From assembly GCA_022575985.1 (NCBI GenBank), contig JAKSXM010000007.1, forward strand, positions 33,296,501 through 33,360,500: 64,000 nt of DNA, written 5' to 3'. The stretch comes from Anagrus nilaparvatae. Its lineage: Eukaryota > Arthropoda > Insecta > Hymenoptera > Mymaridae. Below the pieces are notes generated by a model that saw only the letters and a program-made list of their open reading frames with translations, was not told the origin of the DNA and ran no database searches. A program made the translations under genes and the position numbers. This document shows positions 22,853-35,640 of the stretch, piece by piece (positions within the stretch are counted from its first letter, which is position 1; every line of letters starts with the position of its first letter).

Positions 22853-24123
22853 TATTTTGAATTTTATTAAAAATACTATTGAAATAAAAAAAATTAAAAT
22901 AATTTATTCATTAAATAATTTATTAGATAAATAATATTTTTAATTATTAAATAATTAACATAAATAAAAAATTTAATTAATGATATAATAAGTATAACGA
23001 AAAAAAAAGACACATGCATAATATTAACATTTTTATAGTATAGAAATAATATAAAATTTGACGCGCGTACGTAAAATTGGGATAACTTTGTTAAAAAAAA
23101 CGTAATTAAAAAATAAAATAATAGTGAAGATCATGATGAAATTTCGAATATTATGGTATAAGTTTTATATATATTCATAAAATCAATAAAGCGCAAACTA
23201 ACTTAAAAAATACTACAAAAATTTTAATAGTTATTATAATTCAGATGAAGAATTGAATGCTTTGGGTTACTGTTTCTCAAATAGTGAAGAAAGTAATGAT
23301 ACTAAAACATAAAACGAGGAAATTTCATAAAAGCAAAAAAAGCTAAAAAAGCTTAAATCTGAAAATTATATTAATTTAAATAATAAAATGCCTAAAAGTA
23401 TTATAAATTTAGGTACTTACAACTAAAATTATAATGAAAATTAAAAAAGTATAAACTATCAAATATATTTTTCTTTCAAGCATATATAAATTTGAATATT
23501 TAAAATTCATAAAACAAAATCTCAATAAAATAACTAATTGATCAATTAAGGATGTTGCTCACCTTTTTTGTTTGAGTACAGATTTTAATAAAAGTTGGTA
23601 TATAACAAGAAAGCATATTAAAAAATACATATTTAAAATTAGAAGATCCTAGGGTGACTCCTTCATTATTAAATAATTAAAAATAATTTTGCTTCTCCGA
23701 GCATATTATACACGTGATTTTTATGGGACGACATTTTACAATAAAAAATTAAAGTATTTTTTGAGTACAGTTTTTGATAAAAAAATTATAACATATAAAA
23801 AACATATCGTAGAATATAATTATTCAATTTATTTTAGACTAGGGTGGTTTGTTTATAACGAAAATTTTATTTATTTAACAATGCTATCGTATAGTTGTGC
23901 GCGCGCAAGGTTCTCGCTTCTATAGTAATATGATAGAAAGAGAGAGTAATAGTTTCTTATTCCTATTATCCCCAGCTTAGTAGTTATCATCCTTAAGAAA
24001 TAAAAAAATGAATAAACATTTACAAAAACTCAAAAACTCTAAAAATAAAAAAAAAATATAATAAATTTTTTAAAAGAAATTTGCTCATTGCAGTTCAAAT
24101 ATACTAGTTAAAACAATTTCAAT
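22853..24123. other. AT-rich DNA without recognised gene
   Basis: No feature could be supported. Short open frames here are low-complexity. A small CG-rich word (GACGCGCGTACG) occurs at 23060. Confidence 0.35.
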
Positions 24124-24131
24124 GTGCATAT

Positions 24132-25177
24132 TAGAGTGGACCTATTTTTGGACTTTGTGGAAAAACTTTGCTCCCCGGGTTTTTTTGTGAAGTTTTAGTC
24201 ATAAAAAGTTCCCAGTTCCAAGGATTTTGCTTTAGCCCTGCAAAAACACGTGCCTGTAACCACATCAATTTTCCCATTTAAATAACATGGGAATTTTGAG
24301 TTTTTAGCTATACAAATTTTCACAAAAGCCAAAAAGCGTTTTAAAATGCTAATTTTTACTGGAAAACATACTTTTATATGTTGTAAAGACATTCAAACCG
24401 CCCTGCATTCATTCCAAAGGGAATTTTGGGGCTAGAAACGCAAATTTACCGAGTCCCAATTTCAGGGTTTTCAAAAAAAGTCAATTTTCATCATTATCTT
24501 TGAAAAACGATATCTTAAAAACTATTTAAAGAAATGAGACGAGTAAAAAATTTTTTCAAACTTGAAGCTTGCAGAAAACTATTAAGGCCTATAAAACTCA
24601 ATTTTGTCAAAAATTACAATTTTGGCAGCAATTTAAACAAATTTAAAAATTGGGCCTTTCGGGTCAAAAATTACCAATAGGTTAATTGACTATAGCGGTG
24701 AGAGAATCAGTGATAAAAATACACGATTTACGTCGTTTGAAAGGTGACACTTGTACCAAAAAAAGTGAACCAACCAGAAGTGTTTTGGTTAATTTTTGAG
24801 GTTGTAGCTTTTTATCGAAAATTACCAAAAAACCCTGTTTTATAAGATTGAGTAAACATGTAAATTTTCGTTTCTAGCCCCAAAATTCCCTTTGGAATGA
24901 ATGCAGGGCGGTTTGTATGTCTTTACAACATATAAAAGTATGTTTTCCAGTAAAAATTAGCATTTTATAACGCTTTTTGGCTTTTGTGAAAATTTGTATA
25001 GCTAAAAACTCTAAATTCCCATGTTATTTAAATGGGAAAATTGATGTGGTTACAGGCACGTGTTTTTGCAGGGCTAAAGCAAAATCCTTGGAACTGGGAA
25101 CTTTTTATGACTAAAACTTCACAATAAAACCCGGGGAGCAAAGTTTTTCCACAAAGTCCAAAAATAGGTCCACTCTA
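24132..25177. mobile_element. hAT-like foldback MITE, copy 2
   Basis: This is the same element as at 8591-9635: same TAGAGTGGACC terminus, same arms and nearly the same length. It has a perfect 8-bp target-site duplication, GTGCATAT, at 24124-24131 and 25178-25185. An 8-bp duplication together with a TAGAG tip places it in the hAT superfamily as a non-autonomous element. Differences from copy 1 are scattered single bases and small indels, so the two copies derive from one recent master. The open frame on the minus strand at 24195-24392 is not a gene. Confidence 0.85.
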
Positions 25178-26190
25178 GTGCATATATGCTTATATTAAAA
25201 ATTGAAACAATGAAAAGTAAAAGAATAAATTCAAAGATAATAAGTAATAAAATTCATAATAGAAAAGGTAAAAATTAAATCAATTTCACAAATAAATTTA
25301 AAAATAAAAAAAAAGTAATAAAATTAAACAAATCAAGTTGAAATATAGTATTGAACGTAACAAAATATAAATAATAATATTAAATATAAATAATAAAATT
25401 AATAATAAGAATAGTATTCCATTATATACTTTCTTTAAATAGTGTCCTGCTTTATAGAAAATTTATGATTTCAATTGTATTTATGCAATGATCCCTTTCA
25501 GAAATTAGTATTAAAATTTTCTAAAAAAAAAATTACATTGAAGAGTAAAATTAATATTACTGGTCAAAAAAAATTCAAAATATTTTATTAAACAGTGAAA
25601 TTCATGTCGTTTGTCCTAAATATGAACAAACCCTAAAAAATTTACTGAAAAGTAATATTTATGTCGCCTTTACTGAGTATTAAATAATCTAAAAATATTT
25701 ATTTAAAAGTAAAATTGTGCTGCCTTTCCTACATAATATAAAAAAAAACTCAAAAATTTCACGAAAGAGGAAAATTCATGTCACCTCCCGGGAAAAAAAC
25801 TACCATGTACCCTCATATATGGTCATGTATTTGCGATGTATTTGTATCCCCATACATGGCCATACATCGATTATCTCTCTGTATATCTTTATACTCCCAT
25901 TTATGATTATACATAAATATATACTTCAAGAAATAAAGTCATAATATACCTTATACCTAAAGTGCCAATAAATTCTAATGTAAGCTACTAATAGTTGAAA
26001 ATGAAACTTAGTAGGAAGTAATTTTATGTCAACCAAAGTTTGGTCGACCACCTTTCCTGAAAGTCCCAAATATTAAGGACAAAAAATTTGTTTTTTTTTT
26101 TGTTTTTTAAGAATATCTTGAAAACGGAAAAAATATTGAAAAATATCACGTATAAGAAAATGGGCAGTGTCTATCCGAACAAACCGTTTT
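25178..26190. repeat. AT-rich flank with degenerate ~60-bp repeats
   Basis: Between about 25590 and 25790 the phrase 'GTGAAATTCATGTCG' recurs in diverged form about every 55-65 bp (near 25600, 25655, 25715 and 25775). The rest is low-complexity DNA, including a stretch of CATACATGG-like words at 25800-25870. No coding signal was seen. Confidence 0.4.
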
Positions 26191-27108
26191 TCACGGCAAC
26201 CGCCTCTAACGGCAGGGATTTCGACCGTTTTTAACAAAATCCAACCGTTTCAAACGGTACCCGAGAAGAATTTCACTTGCCATTGAAGGCCAAATCGTCT
26301 ACCGTTTTTAACCGTCTCATAGTAAATAATGGTTAGTCAGCCGTTTCTAACCGTAGTAAAGAAGAAATTAGTGTATGAGCCGTTTTTAACCGTAGGAAAA
26401 TAGATGTACAAGTTCCTGCCGTTTTAAACCGTACCAAAGTTAATAATAATTGCTCTGCCGTTTCTAACCGTATTAAAGCATAAATTAATGTATGAGTCGT
26501 TTTGAACCGTAGGAAAATAGATATACAAGTTCCTGCCGTTTTGAACCGTGTCAAAGTAAAAAATAGTTACTCTGCCGTTTCTAACCGTATTAAAGTAGAA
26601 ATTAATGTCTGAGCCGTTTTTAACCGTAGGAAAATAGATGTAGAAGTTCCTGCCATTTTGAACCGTGTCAAAGTAAAAAATAGTTGCCCTGCCGTTTCTA
26701 ACCGTATTAAAGTAGAAATTAATGTCTGAGCCGTTTTTAACCGTGTCAAAGTAAATAATAGTTGCTCTGCCGTTTCTAACCGTATTAAAGTAGAAATTAA
26801 TGTCTGAGCCGTTTTTAACCGTAGGAAAATAGTTGTGCAAGTTCCTGCCGTTTTGAACCGTGTCAAAGTAAATAATAGTTGCTCTGCCGTTTCTAACCGT
26901 ATTAAAGTAGAAATTAATGTCTTAGCCGTTTTTAACCGTAGGAAAATAGATGTACAAGTTCCTGCCGTTTTGAACCGTGTCAAAGTAAATAATAGTTGCT
27001 CTACCGTTTCCAACCGTATTAAAGTATAAATTAATGTATGAGCCGTTTCTAACCATAGGAAAATAGATGTACAAGCTCCTGCCGTTTTAAACCGTGTGAA
27101 AAGAACTT
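26191..27108. repeat. Minisatellite: 39-bp units in a 117-bp higher-order repeat
   Basis: From about 26332 the array is built of 39-bp units, each starting near GCCGTTTYTAACCGT. Three unit types alternate in fixed order: one containing TAGAAATTAATGTCTGA, one containing GGAAAATAGATGTACAAG, and one containing GTCAAAGTAAATAATAG. Together they form a 117-bp higher-order unit, repeated about six to seven times, with one truncated cycle near 26730. Because 39 is divisible by 3 and the units lack stops in some frames, the array shows long open frames with 13-residue periodicity. These need not be genes. Upstream (26191-26330) the CCGTTT motif is irregular. Confidence 0.85.
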
Positions 27109-27129
27109 ATTGAAACGCTTAAGAAAATC

Positions 27130-27370
27130 TTTAAAAAGAATAAGGGAGCCGAAGGCCCCGTGCGCTTGCACTTTAAAATCTTAAATTGTTCTTTATATTT
27201 TCACCATTAAAAAAGTAAATTATTTTGTTTTGAATGAAAGTTGGACATAAGTCTCATGTGCTACGTTACAATAGTTCCTTTTAAATTTTTTATTATGCAT
27301 ACAGCAAGAAAAAATCTGTCGTTGAAAATATAATACTTTTCAAAAAAGGCGCACGGGGCCTTCGGCCCCC
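27130..27370. repeat. Inverted GC-rich pair between the two 39-bp arrays
   Basis: GGGAGCCGAAGGCCCCGTGC at 27145 and GCGCACGGGGCCTTCGGCCC at 27347 are inverted copies about 180 bp apart, in otherwise AT-rich DNA. Each half also folds locally (CCGAAGGCC and GGCCTTCGG). They lie between arrays of opposite orientation, so the whole 26.3-28.0 kb block is roughly symmetric and could fold as one large structure. Confidence 0.6.
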
Positions 27371-27409
27371 TATTGCTTAGTTATATCAGTTTTTCAGGAT
27401 TTCTACAAT

Positions 27410-27965
27410 GGTCTAAAACGGCATATAACAAATTTATTAATTTAACATGATTAAAAATGGCTCAGAATCAATTTTATTAAATCCACATGGTTCTTTTCGT
27501 ACGACTCAATGAGTCAGGAATTCGCATACCTATAATCCTACGGTTATAAGTGGCTCAGACATTAATTTCTACTTCATTACGGTTAAAAACGGCAGAGTAA
27601 CCATTATTTACAATTGAACGATTAAAAATGGCAGGTGTTTCTTTAAGTTCTCTAACCACGGCTCAAAACGGCAGGAACTTGTATATCTCTTTTCTTACGG
27701 ATAGAAACGGTTCAGACATGAATTTCTACTTTATTACGGTTAGAAACGGCAGAGTAACCATTATTCACTATAGGACGGTTTCAAACTGCAGGCGTTTCAT
27801 TAATTTCTTTTGACACGGCTCAACACCTCAGGAACTTGTAATTCTATTTTCCTACGGTTAGAAACGGCTGAGACATTAATTTCTAGTTTAATACGGTTAG
27901 AAACGGCTGAGTAACCTTTACTTACTATGGGACGGTTAAAAACGGCAGGGGTTTCATTAATTTCT
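27410..27965. repeat. Decayed inverted partner of the 39-bp array
   Basis: The units here read in the opposite orientation (TACGGTTAGAAACGGCAGAG, CAGACATTAATTTCTAC, GGCAGGAACTTGTA), again with 39-bp spacing, but with far more mutations and gaps than the first array. The order of the unit types is the mirror of the first array. The short open frame at 27628-27813 has the same repeat-coding origin. Confidence 0.75.
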
Positions 27966-27984
27966 ATACACACGTGAACAATAT

Positions 27985-28234
27985 TGAAGTAATTTAGAGG
28001 TTAATTGGTGGAATATTGGAGTGGATGAAAGTGGATGTAAAATAACTGATACTGTGATTAATATGATGATAAGATGATTTATTAATACGTGTGTACTGGT
28101 ATACGGCTGAGTGCGTACTGTCCACAGACAGGTAGCGCTTGATATTACCTATCTCTTTCTATGCATGAATTAAGGCGTGTTTACATATTATATTACAATA
28201 AAGGTATATTTACAATAATTTACAATACGGAACA
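27985..28234 (+). repeat. Solo LTR of the Gypsy family at 56.9-61.6 kb
   Basis: The 250-bp segment matches the LTR at 61334-61589 along its full length. Shared parts include TTAGAGGTTAATTGGTGGAA, ACGTGTGTACTGGTAT, CAGGTAGCGCTTGATATTAC and a terminal GGAACA. It starts TG and ends CA. No internal retrotransposon sequence adjoins it and no target-site duplication is visible, consistent with an old solo LTR left by LTR-LTR recombination or a truncated copy. Confidence 0.8.
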
Positions 28235-28620
28235 TTCTCCCGGCTTAATTTTTTATCAAGGTAAAAAATTGAAAAAGAGTTTAAGAATTAAAATATTATT
28301 TACAAACAATTTTTTTTGAAAAACATTATTATGTGTTTTTTTAAAAAGTCTCTTGATTTATATAAACAATTATAGATTTGTATTTTAACAATTAATATAA
28401 AAGAATATAATACTAATTATGAAGATATTTAGATATTTTTAGAAAATGAGTTTATATATACAATGAAAATGAATACAATAATAACAATGAACATAATATT
28501 GATTTACATCAAAATGATTATCAATAACTATTGCTAATCAAAACGATCCTAGCAATCAATAAGAGTATTAGGACTATCATTTGTGATTAACAATACAAGA
28601 ATAAATTTAAGAAATGAGAT
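28235..28620. other. Degraded DNA upstream of the helicase remnant
   Basis: The segment is AT-rich with many stops. It occupies the place of the upstream Rep/helicase part of a Helitron protein, but no Rep HUH motif or Walker A motif could be read. Confidence 0.35.
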
Positions 28621-28623
28621 TTT

Positions 28624-29612
28624 ATGAATAATGATTTACCTTTCGGGGGAAAAATATTTATTTTAGGTGGAGATTTTAGGCAATTACTACCTGTGAAAAT
28701 AGGAGGAACGAGGAGTGAAGTTACGGATCTTTCCATAAAATATAGTTATTTGTGGAGTAATTTTAAACACTTCAAACTAACTAAAAATATGAGAGTATTA
28801 GCTAATGAAGTAGAATTTTCAAATTATTTGTTGAAAGCTGGTGATGGGTTTACGAATGATAATCAAGATAACATACAGTTACCAGAAACATTTATAGCTA
28901 ATTCAAATATGAGCATTGAACAATGCTTTATGCTGATATTATAAGAAATAAAAACTTTGAAGAATTAACTCATCGAGCGATATTATCTGCCAGAAATGTC
29001 GATGTAGATCAAATAAATAAAAACGTGGTTAATTTACTAGATGAGTCAACAGAACATATTTATACTAGCATTGATAGTGTAGAGAATTGTGACGATAATG
29101 GTGACATCTAGGAAGCTATATTGCCAGAATACTTAAATTCCTTATCTCCCTCCTGTTTACCACCACATGAACTAAAATTACGAAAAAATGCCATAGTTAT
29201 GTTAATACGAAATATTAGTATCAAAGAAGGATTATGTAATGAAACCCGTCTGAGAATTCTTGATTTTTCAAATCATTTGCTTAAATGTGAAATACTTACA
29301 GGAGATAATGCAACAAATATTATTTTTTTAAATCGTATTACCCTGTTCTGCGGATATGATTATCCTTTCACATTTAAAAGACGACAATTTCCCATAAAAT
29401 TAGCCTTTGCAATGACCATCAACAAGTCTCAAGGCCAGACTTTCAAAAAAATTGGCATAGATCTTCGTAGAGACGTTTTTACGCATGGACAGCTATACGT
29501 AGCTCTTTCTAGAGTTAGATCAGAAGATGGATTAAAAGTTTTTCTTAACAAGAATGAAACTAATTGTAATAGAAAAATAAAAAATTATGTATATAAAGAA
29601 ATGTACATGTAA
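28624..29612 (+). pseudogene. Helitron PIF1-type helicase, C-terminal half
   Basis: The region encodes the SF1B (PIF1-like) DNA helicase domain of a Helitron Rep/helicase protein, which unwinds DNA during rolling-circle transposition. Visible blocks are LPFGGKIFILGGDFRQLLPV (28636-28695), FKLTKNMR (28769-28792), ILSARNVDVDQINKNVVNLL (about 28980), SCLPPHELKLRKNAIVMLIR (about 29150), FPIKLAFAMTINKSQGQTF (29389-29445), GIDL, and HGQLYVALSRVRS (29484-29522). A frameshift lies near 28920 and an in-frame TAG at 29109-29111. The Walker A motif and the Rep nuclease are missing upstream, so it is inactive. A Helitron 3' terminus 430 bp downstream supports a Helitron rather than a cellular PIF1 gene. 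Confidence 0.9.
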
Positions 29613-30045
29613 AAAACTAATTTATTTACGATTCTGCGTAACAAAATAAAAAAAAATTATGGTTTGTAGAAATATTAACTGCTAATGAGTAAATAATATT
29701 ACATTAAAATAATATTACTTAATTATTAAAAATAAAAAATATTAAATATTAAATTTTCATTGTGAAAACTAAATACTAAAATTATATTAATTTGCATATT
29801 TTAAGCATATTTTTTAGTTACACAAGTATTCATACACATATTAAACATTTTTAGGTATCGGCTAAAAAAAAACTTAAAATTTCTTTGAATTTATTCCGTC
29901 TGAAGCAACTATTTGTATTTATACAAATTATTTCATCTAAAAATGATTCTGAAAAAACTTTATTACACTAACATTATAAAATTAAACATCTTATTATTTT
30001 TATGAAAAATGCCTATCATAAATGACATTGTGTATAAAATGACCT

Positions 30046-30089
30046 GAGGGGGTTGGCGCGCTTTAGCGCGCAGGGGCCTTGCCCCCTAG
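30046..30089 (+). mobile_element. Helitron 3' terminus downstream of the helicase
   Basis: GGGGGTTGGCGCGC, a GCGCGC-TTTA-GCGCGC hairpin, then GGGGCCTTGCCCCC and the terminal CTAG (30086-30089), followed by T. This is the canonical Helitron end and lies on the same strand as the helicase, so it is probably the end of that element. Its sequence matches the ends at 1656 and 56651. Confidence 0.85.
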
Positions 30090-33000
30090 TAAAATGAATA
30101 AAAAAAATATTACATGTATTAACACTAATAAATAAGACGGACACATATACGCTAATATAACAAGTTCGATTAGTCCAAGTAGGATTTCGTATTTTTCAGA
30201 TGTTAAAAAAAAATGTAAGATCAATTCGAATACGAATAACTTGCAAGAGAGACTGAAGAAGTTGCCAAATGGTAAAAACCTTATATGCTGTTGCCATATG
30301 TGCTATTGCCGATATAAAAAAATAATACGTATATATTCGCAGATAATTTTGTACGTTAGAAAGAGATGGAAATATATACGACAAAAAAAAGCAAAAGGAA
30401 TTCATAAAGTAAAGGTCAAGAGTAAAAAAATTGAATAGTGTGAAATCATAATTTTGTTAAGCATCTTATATAATATACTAACACAGTAGTATTCGTGCAG
30501 AAGAAAGGGAGAAGAAAGTCAAAAACGTAAAAGCAAAAACCAGACTCGCACGCGACTCAACTTTTATCCTACCGACAATGTTTTGTATGAAGCAGAAAAA
30601 TAATACTCCTAATAAAATATGTGTTAAACGAAATACCCAATAATTTATAATAATTAATGTAAAAAAAAAAGAGAAATGATTACCTAATTAAAGTAAAAAA
30701 ATTTTAAATTAATTAAATTTATTAGTTCTTAGAACTAACTAAATAAACAAATAAATAATTATAGACCTTACTTAAATTACAAAAAAAGTAGCATTAATTT
30801 CCCCGATAATTAAATACAATCTTCAACGATGCAATCCAACGCCGATATCAACAAAAGATTTTGCTTAGCCCCCTCAACTGATTGATTACCCCCCTCAGTT
30901 GATTCTTCGTAATTAGCTTATAATAGAAATTTCAGGAAAACTTATGTTTTTCCTAAGCGAAATTTTATATTTTTAGGACTGCGAAAATATATGGAAAAAC
31001 TCTATGACAAATTGATACGTTTAAAACGTATTATTAAATATTATTATTACCACCCTGTTTAAAACACGTGGTACACTCAAATCAAGAGCAGGCTTTTAAC
31101 AAAAATAGATTATTAATTGGAATCTAAAAACAGAAATACCAAGGATTCTAAAGGATTTCAAATTTCCAGATATACTTATTTGAAACTGCGAAAATGTAGT
31201 GATTATATTTAAGACAAAAATAAAATAAAAAATAACGCCTTTTTACCAATTATAACAGAAGTCTTTAATACAGTAAGTTAACTTACGTTCAACAACAGAA
31301 TTGAGCTACAACGAAATTTTTATAAACTTACAATCAATTTATTAGGGAACCAAACGGAAAATTCAAGTTCAAAATGATATTTTTAGAACTGCGAAATGGT
31401 AAAGAACATGTTAGATACTTTTTCAATTCTGAAAATACCGTATAACACCTTATTCCATAAGTAGGTCTATTAAAAAATTTTCAATATTACGTTAACTTTA
31501 AAACACATTGTCCGAAAAACTAAGACAAATGGAAAATCCCTAATGCACATTTTTAGAACTGCGAAACGGTATAGAATAAATTCATTACATAATTAACCCA
31601 AAAAACATTGTACATTCCCAGATAGGCACAACAGCCTTTAAAATTTTTTTTTTTTGGATTTCAATTACTGATGTACAAGAACAGAATGCAATAGATTTTA
31701 CACTATAGGGAAATACTTTAAATTTTATTGTTCTCATTCTCAAAACAAAACCAAAATTAAAGTTCGGAAAAATACCCTTGAAAGTAATAATCGATTATAA
31801 TAATAATAATCATATACATCAATTTGTGTAAAAACACAATATATATTATAAACTTTAATAACAGAGCAGGTTTTTTTCCAAAAAGAATTTTTTTTAAAAT
31901 TAAATATATCATTTTTTGTTTTCTCTGACAAAAGCACCTATATAAATAATAAATATAACATTAATACAAAAGAAATAAAGGGCGCTATAAATAATAAAAA
32001 TATTGTTTAAATAATTTTTTCTTGAGTTACAAAATCATGTAGACTAAAGAAGAATGATAAGAAAAATATAGGATTATTATAAATTACGATAAAAAAGATC
32101 AAACCTTTTCGCATATAAGAAAATAATAAAATTAACATTTATAATATTAGGAATAAATATGAAATTATCAATATATACTATGAATTAAGATAAGAAATAT
32201 AATTTTTTTTTCTTACGCATAAATAAAACTTGTATAAATCATTTAGAATATTAAGGGATAAATATGAAACTATCAATAATAAGAAAAAATTAAATGCTAA
32301 ATAAGTAGTTTAATTACAATTATAAGAATTTGAACAATGTATATTAATCTGGCAGGTATCAAATAATTACATGCATAAATATAATATCAAATATCAAATA
32401 TAAAATTTGATAAAGAATTTTCGTATCGTCTAGACTTATTTATCTTATGGAAGATAAAAAGTAATATATAAGATACAAATTATGAATAATTGCTTAGAAT
32501 AAAAACTGCTGATATATAAGATCACTAATTTGATATGTATACCTTTGATTTCTCTTATAATTTCTATATACATGTAACTAAATATTTTTTTTTTCTCATT
32601 GAATAAATTTTTTAATAAGTATTAAATTTTAATAAGCATGAAGAAGAATTAATTTTTTTTCTTTTTCTTCTCTTTTATATATATTAGAAAGAGATAGAAT
32701 TAGAAGATCTTTAATTTAGAATACAAAACAATTTTACGATTTTTATAAGGAAGGAAAAGGAAAAATAGAATAAAAATCATAAGAAAATTTTTTTTCTTTA
32801 TTAAAAATTTTTCTTTTCTCCTCTAGGGTGAAATATTATGTAAGAAATATGTATAAAAAATATAAATTTTTTTTGTTGCCGTCAATGGTTAAGCCAAGGA
32901 TACGGGGCAGAGTAATTATATTCAAATCATAATTTTACCTTTTTACTAAGAATAATAACGGGAATGATTTTTGAAATCAAAAAACAACTAGTTTATAACT

Positions 33001-35640
33001 ATGTTCCCAGAGGGGGAGGTATTTACCCCCCCCCCCTATTTATATTTTTATAATAAAATTTACTAAGTATATTAATGATGGGTAAAATGGACGAAACTAG
33101 TTTATTTAAATTCCATCTTTTTGAGCAAGGATTTTTTTCCTTCTCTACGTGTTACAATATGATGGGATAATAATATTTTTTTTACGGGAATAGAATCGAT
33201 CAATTGATAAAAATAAAAAGAATAAAAATGAATACATGTATTGCCCCCCACCCTTATGCTCTCTCGAAGCGATGCCTTTTCTGTGCAATAAATAATGTAA
33301 ATTTTTTTTTCTTATGCAGTTAAAAAAAAAATATATAACTTACAAATAAAAAATAAAGAGCCTATTAAGACCCTTTGGGTTTTCTAATTTTTCTCACTTC
33401 CCTTATATTTTTTCTTTCTGAAAATTTCCGAGTTACCTTAGTTTAATTAGAGAATATGTATATATTTATATGCACGAACAGACATTTAAAAATCATACGC
33501 AGAACAACAAAAAGAGCAAATAACGCAATAAAAAAGGATGCAATTAGGAAAAGAAAATCATGACAACAAAAATTTAATACATACTAATTCAGTCTATAAG
33601 CAAATCTTTTCCCTCTAAGTTTTGTAAAGGACTACGAAACATCATTAAGGGATCAAGATAAACAGCATAAGAGATGAGAAATTTTCTAAGATAAAAAAAT
33701 ACTTCGAAGTTTATAAACTGCAAAAAATGTAAATGTAAGCAAAATAAATATTTAAAACAAAAATCTAAAATATTTTTTTGATTAATCAACACGAAATTAT
33801 TACTCATCTATGTGTCACAAAAAGTAGTTTCCTGAACCCTATAAAAAGGCATAAACAGAAGCAGAACATAGACAATATTTTCGTTTTAAATAACACTTTT
33901 AAGTATACCAAAAAAAAAAAGATAACAAAAAAATGTCAAATAAAAAATCAAAACATCTGCAAATATTATATATATCTAATACATACAAACATAGGAGAAA
34001 CATCCGGAAGTAAAAAAAAAAGAAAAGTAAGAGAAAAGTGAAGGAAGATAACACGAAGGGTATAATATACGTTTAGCATAGTTTTTATACATACATGTAA
34101 AAAACTTATAATTCATGTATAATATGGGAACAATCTAAAAGTCTATAAGATAAAAAAAAGATTTGCACTCGCTTAACAAAAAAAATACTAAATATATTTT
34201 TAAAAAAAATTCTACAAAATAATCTGTTAATAATAATAATATGTTGGATTTGAGAGAGTGTGAGGAGGAATGGTGATAATTGTATTTTTTTTCTCTACAC
34301 AAACATAATTTCTGTATATGAAGAAATATTTTAATGCATAATATAGATTTTTGAAAAATATTTTACACCCCGTCATATCGTATAAGAAAAATACAGAATA
34401 AAATAGCAAAAAATTATAATATTATTAATACCTTTTTTTAAAAAATAAATAACACTAGATTTGTTTAACTACCTTTCATTTACCCATTTTTAAATTATTC
34501 AACATGTTTATTTTTCCTTTTTATTACTCTGCTTATTTCAGTCCCTCTACCAATAATAAGATTTGAATGTAAAAATCTAATCTGAATCCTCAACTTTACT
34601 ATTACTGATTGTATATTTATAATAATTAAAAGAACACGACAGCATTATTAAAGTAGACATACAAACAATTGAAATGAGTCAAATAATTTAATTTAATTAA
34701 TTTAATCTAACTAATTATTACTGAAAAAGCAGTATATCCTTTCTCAAAATACTCTGAAAAAAAAAAAAAAATAATAAAACACGCATAAAATATTTATTTG
34801 CTGGTATTTTTTTTGTAATTGTTTTAGTAAAGAGTTGAAAAATATAAAGTAGGAGTTTATTTTAATTATTAAGCCATAAAATAATTTTATTAAGTGTTTA
34901 AGACTGTTTTAGAAATAGTAAATTTTTTTGAAGAGAGTTTCTTTTTGTAATCCACTTAAATTCTGTTTGTATTATGTAAAAATTCAAAAAAGAATTATTT
35001 AAGATAATTATAAGAATTTAAGAGAGTTTTTCTGTTCTATTGCTTTAAGCCACATAAGTTTTTGCTTGTAATTCCAAAATTTTAATAAAGATTTAAGATA
35101 TAAAGTTATTAATTAAAAAAAAAGCGATTAGAATAAAACACGTAAAAATTGTGGTTTGAAATTTTTAAAAGTCGTAGTAAATTTTTTAGGTGGATATAAG
35201 AACGTATGATAGTTGTTTTTGGGAAATCTAATTGTAAACCATGTAATATGCAATGCGGGTAATTTTGAAGAACAGTTTTCTAAGTAACAGAGTTTAAAAT
35301 TTTAGTTTAAAAGCAAAAATTTTTTGGAAATCGTAATTTGATTAAAGGATATACTTGTAGATCAAACGCCCTTTTTATAAAAAATTGGGACAAAAAAAAA
35401 TTGGTTTAGTTAAGGTAACGTTTAAACTATAGTAAAACGTATAAGGCTTGTAAAAAAAAAGTATTAATAATAATGCTAAAAAAAAAATAATAATATTAGT
35501 TATTATAAAGTAACAAAAATAATAATTAAGTACCAATTTTTAGTAATGTTCGGTCAGTATAATAATTCACATAAATAAGATAGTTGATTGAAATTAATAT
35601 GAATAAGAATACAAAAATACATGGCTTACAAAAGCATATA
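30090..35640. other. Very AT-rich DNA with diverged ~200-bp repeats, no gene seen
   Basis: No protein family was recognised across 5.5 kb. Between about 30960 and 31580 the phrase 'TTTTTAGAACTGCGAAA' recurs at roughly 200-bp spacing (near 30970, 31180, 31380 and 31550), so an old tandem array is likely. A short C-run, CCCAGAGGGGGAGGTATTTA followed by ten or more C, lies at 33005-33038. Its first half also occurs at 41472, next to an LTR. Confidence 0.4.

Noticed and set aside
18809..22934. Short open frames within the palindromic elements (18809-19009, 21680-22029, 22629-22934)
   Set aside because: They lie in inverted-repeat arms, appear in mirror image on the other arm, and match no protein family.
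26333..27029. Long overlapping open frames with 13-residue repeats (RFKTAGTC and FYFNTVRNGRA types)
   Set aside because: They are produced by the 39-bp minisatellite (39 = 13 codons), occur in several frames and both strands, and have no promoter, start context or domain.
28624..29612. A cellular PIF1 helicase gene
   Set aside because: Only the C-terminal half is present, with a frameshift and a stop, and a Helitron 3' end follows on the same strand.
33005..33038. G-run and C-run as a retrotransposon polypurine tract with an LTR
   Set aside because: The CCCAGAGGGGGAGGT word resembles that before the LTR at 41491, but no LTR-like start, TATA box or end was found downstream.
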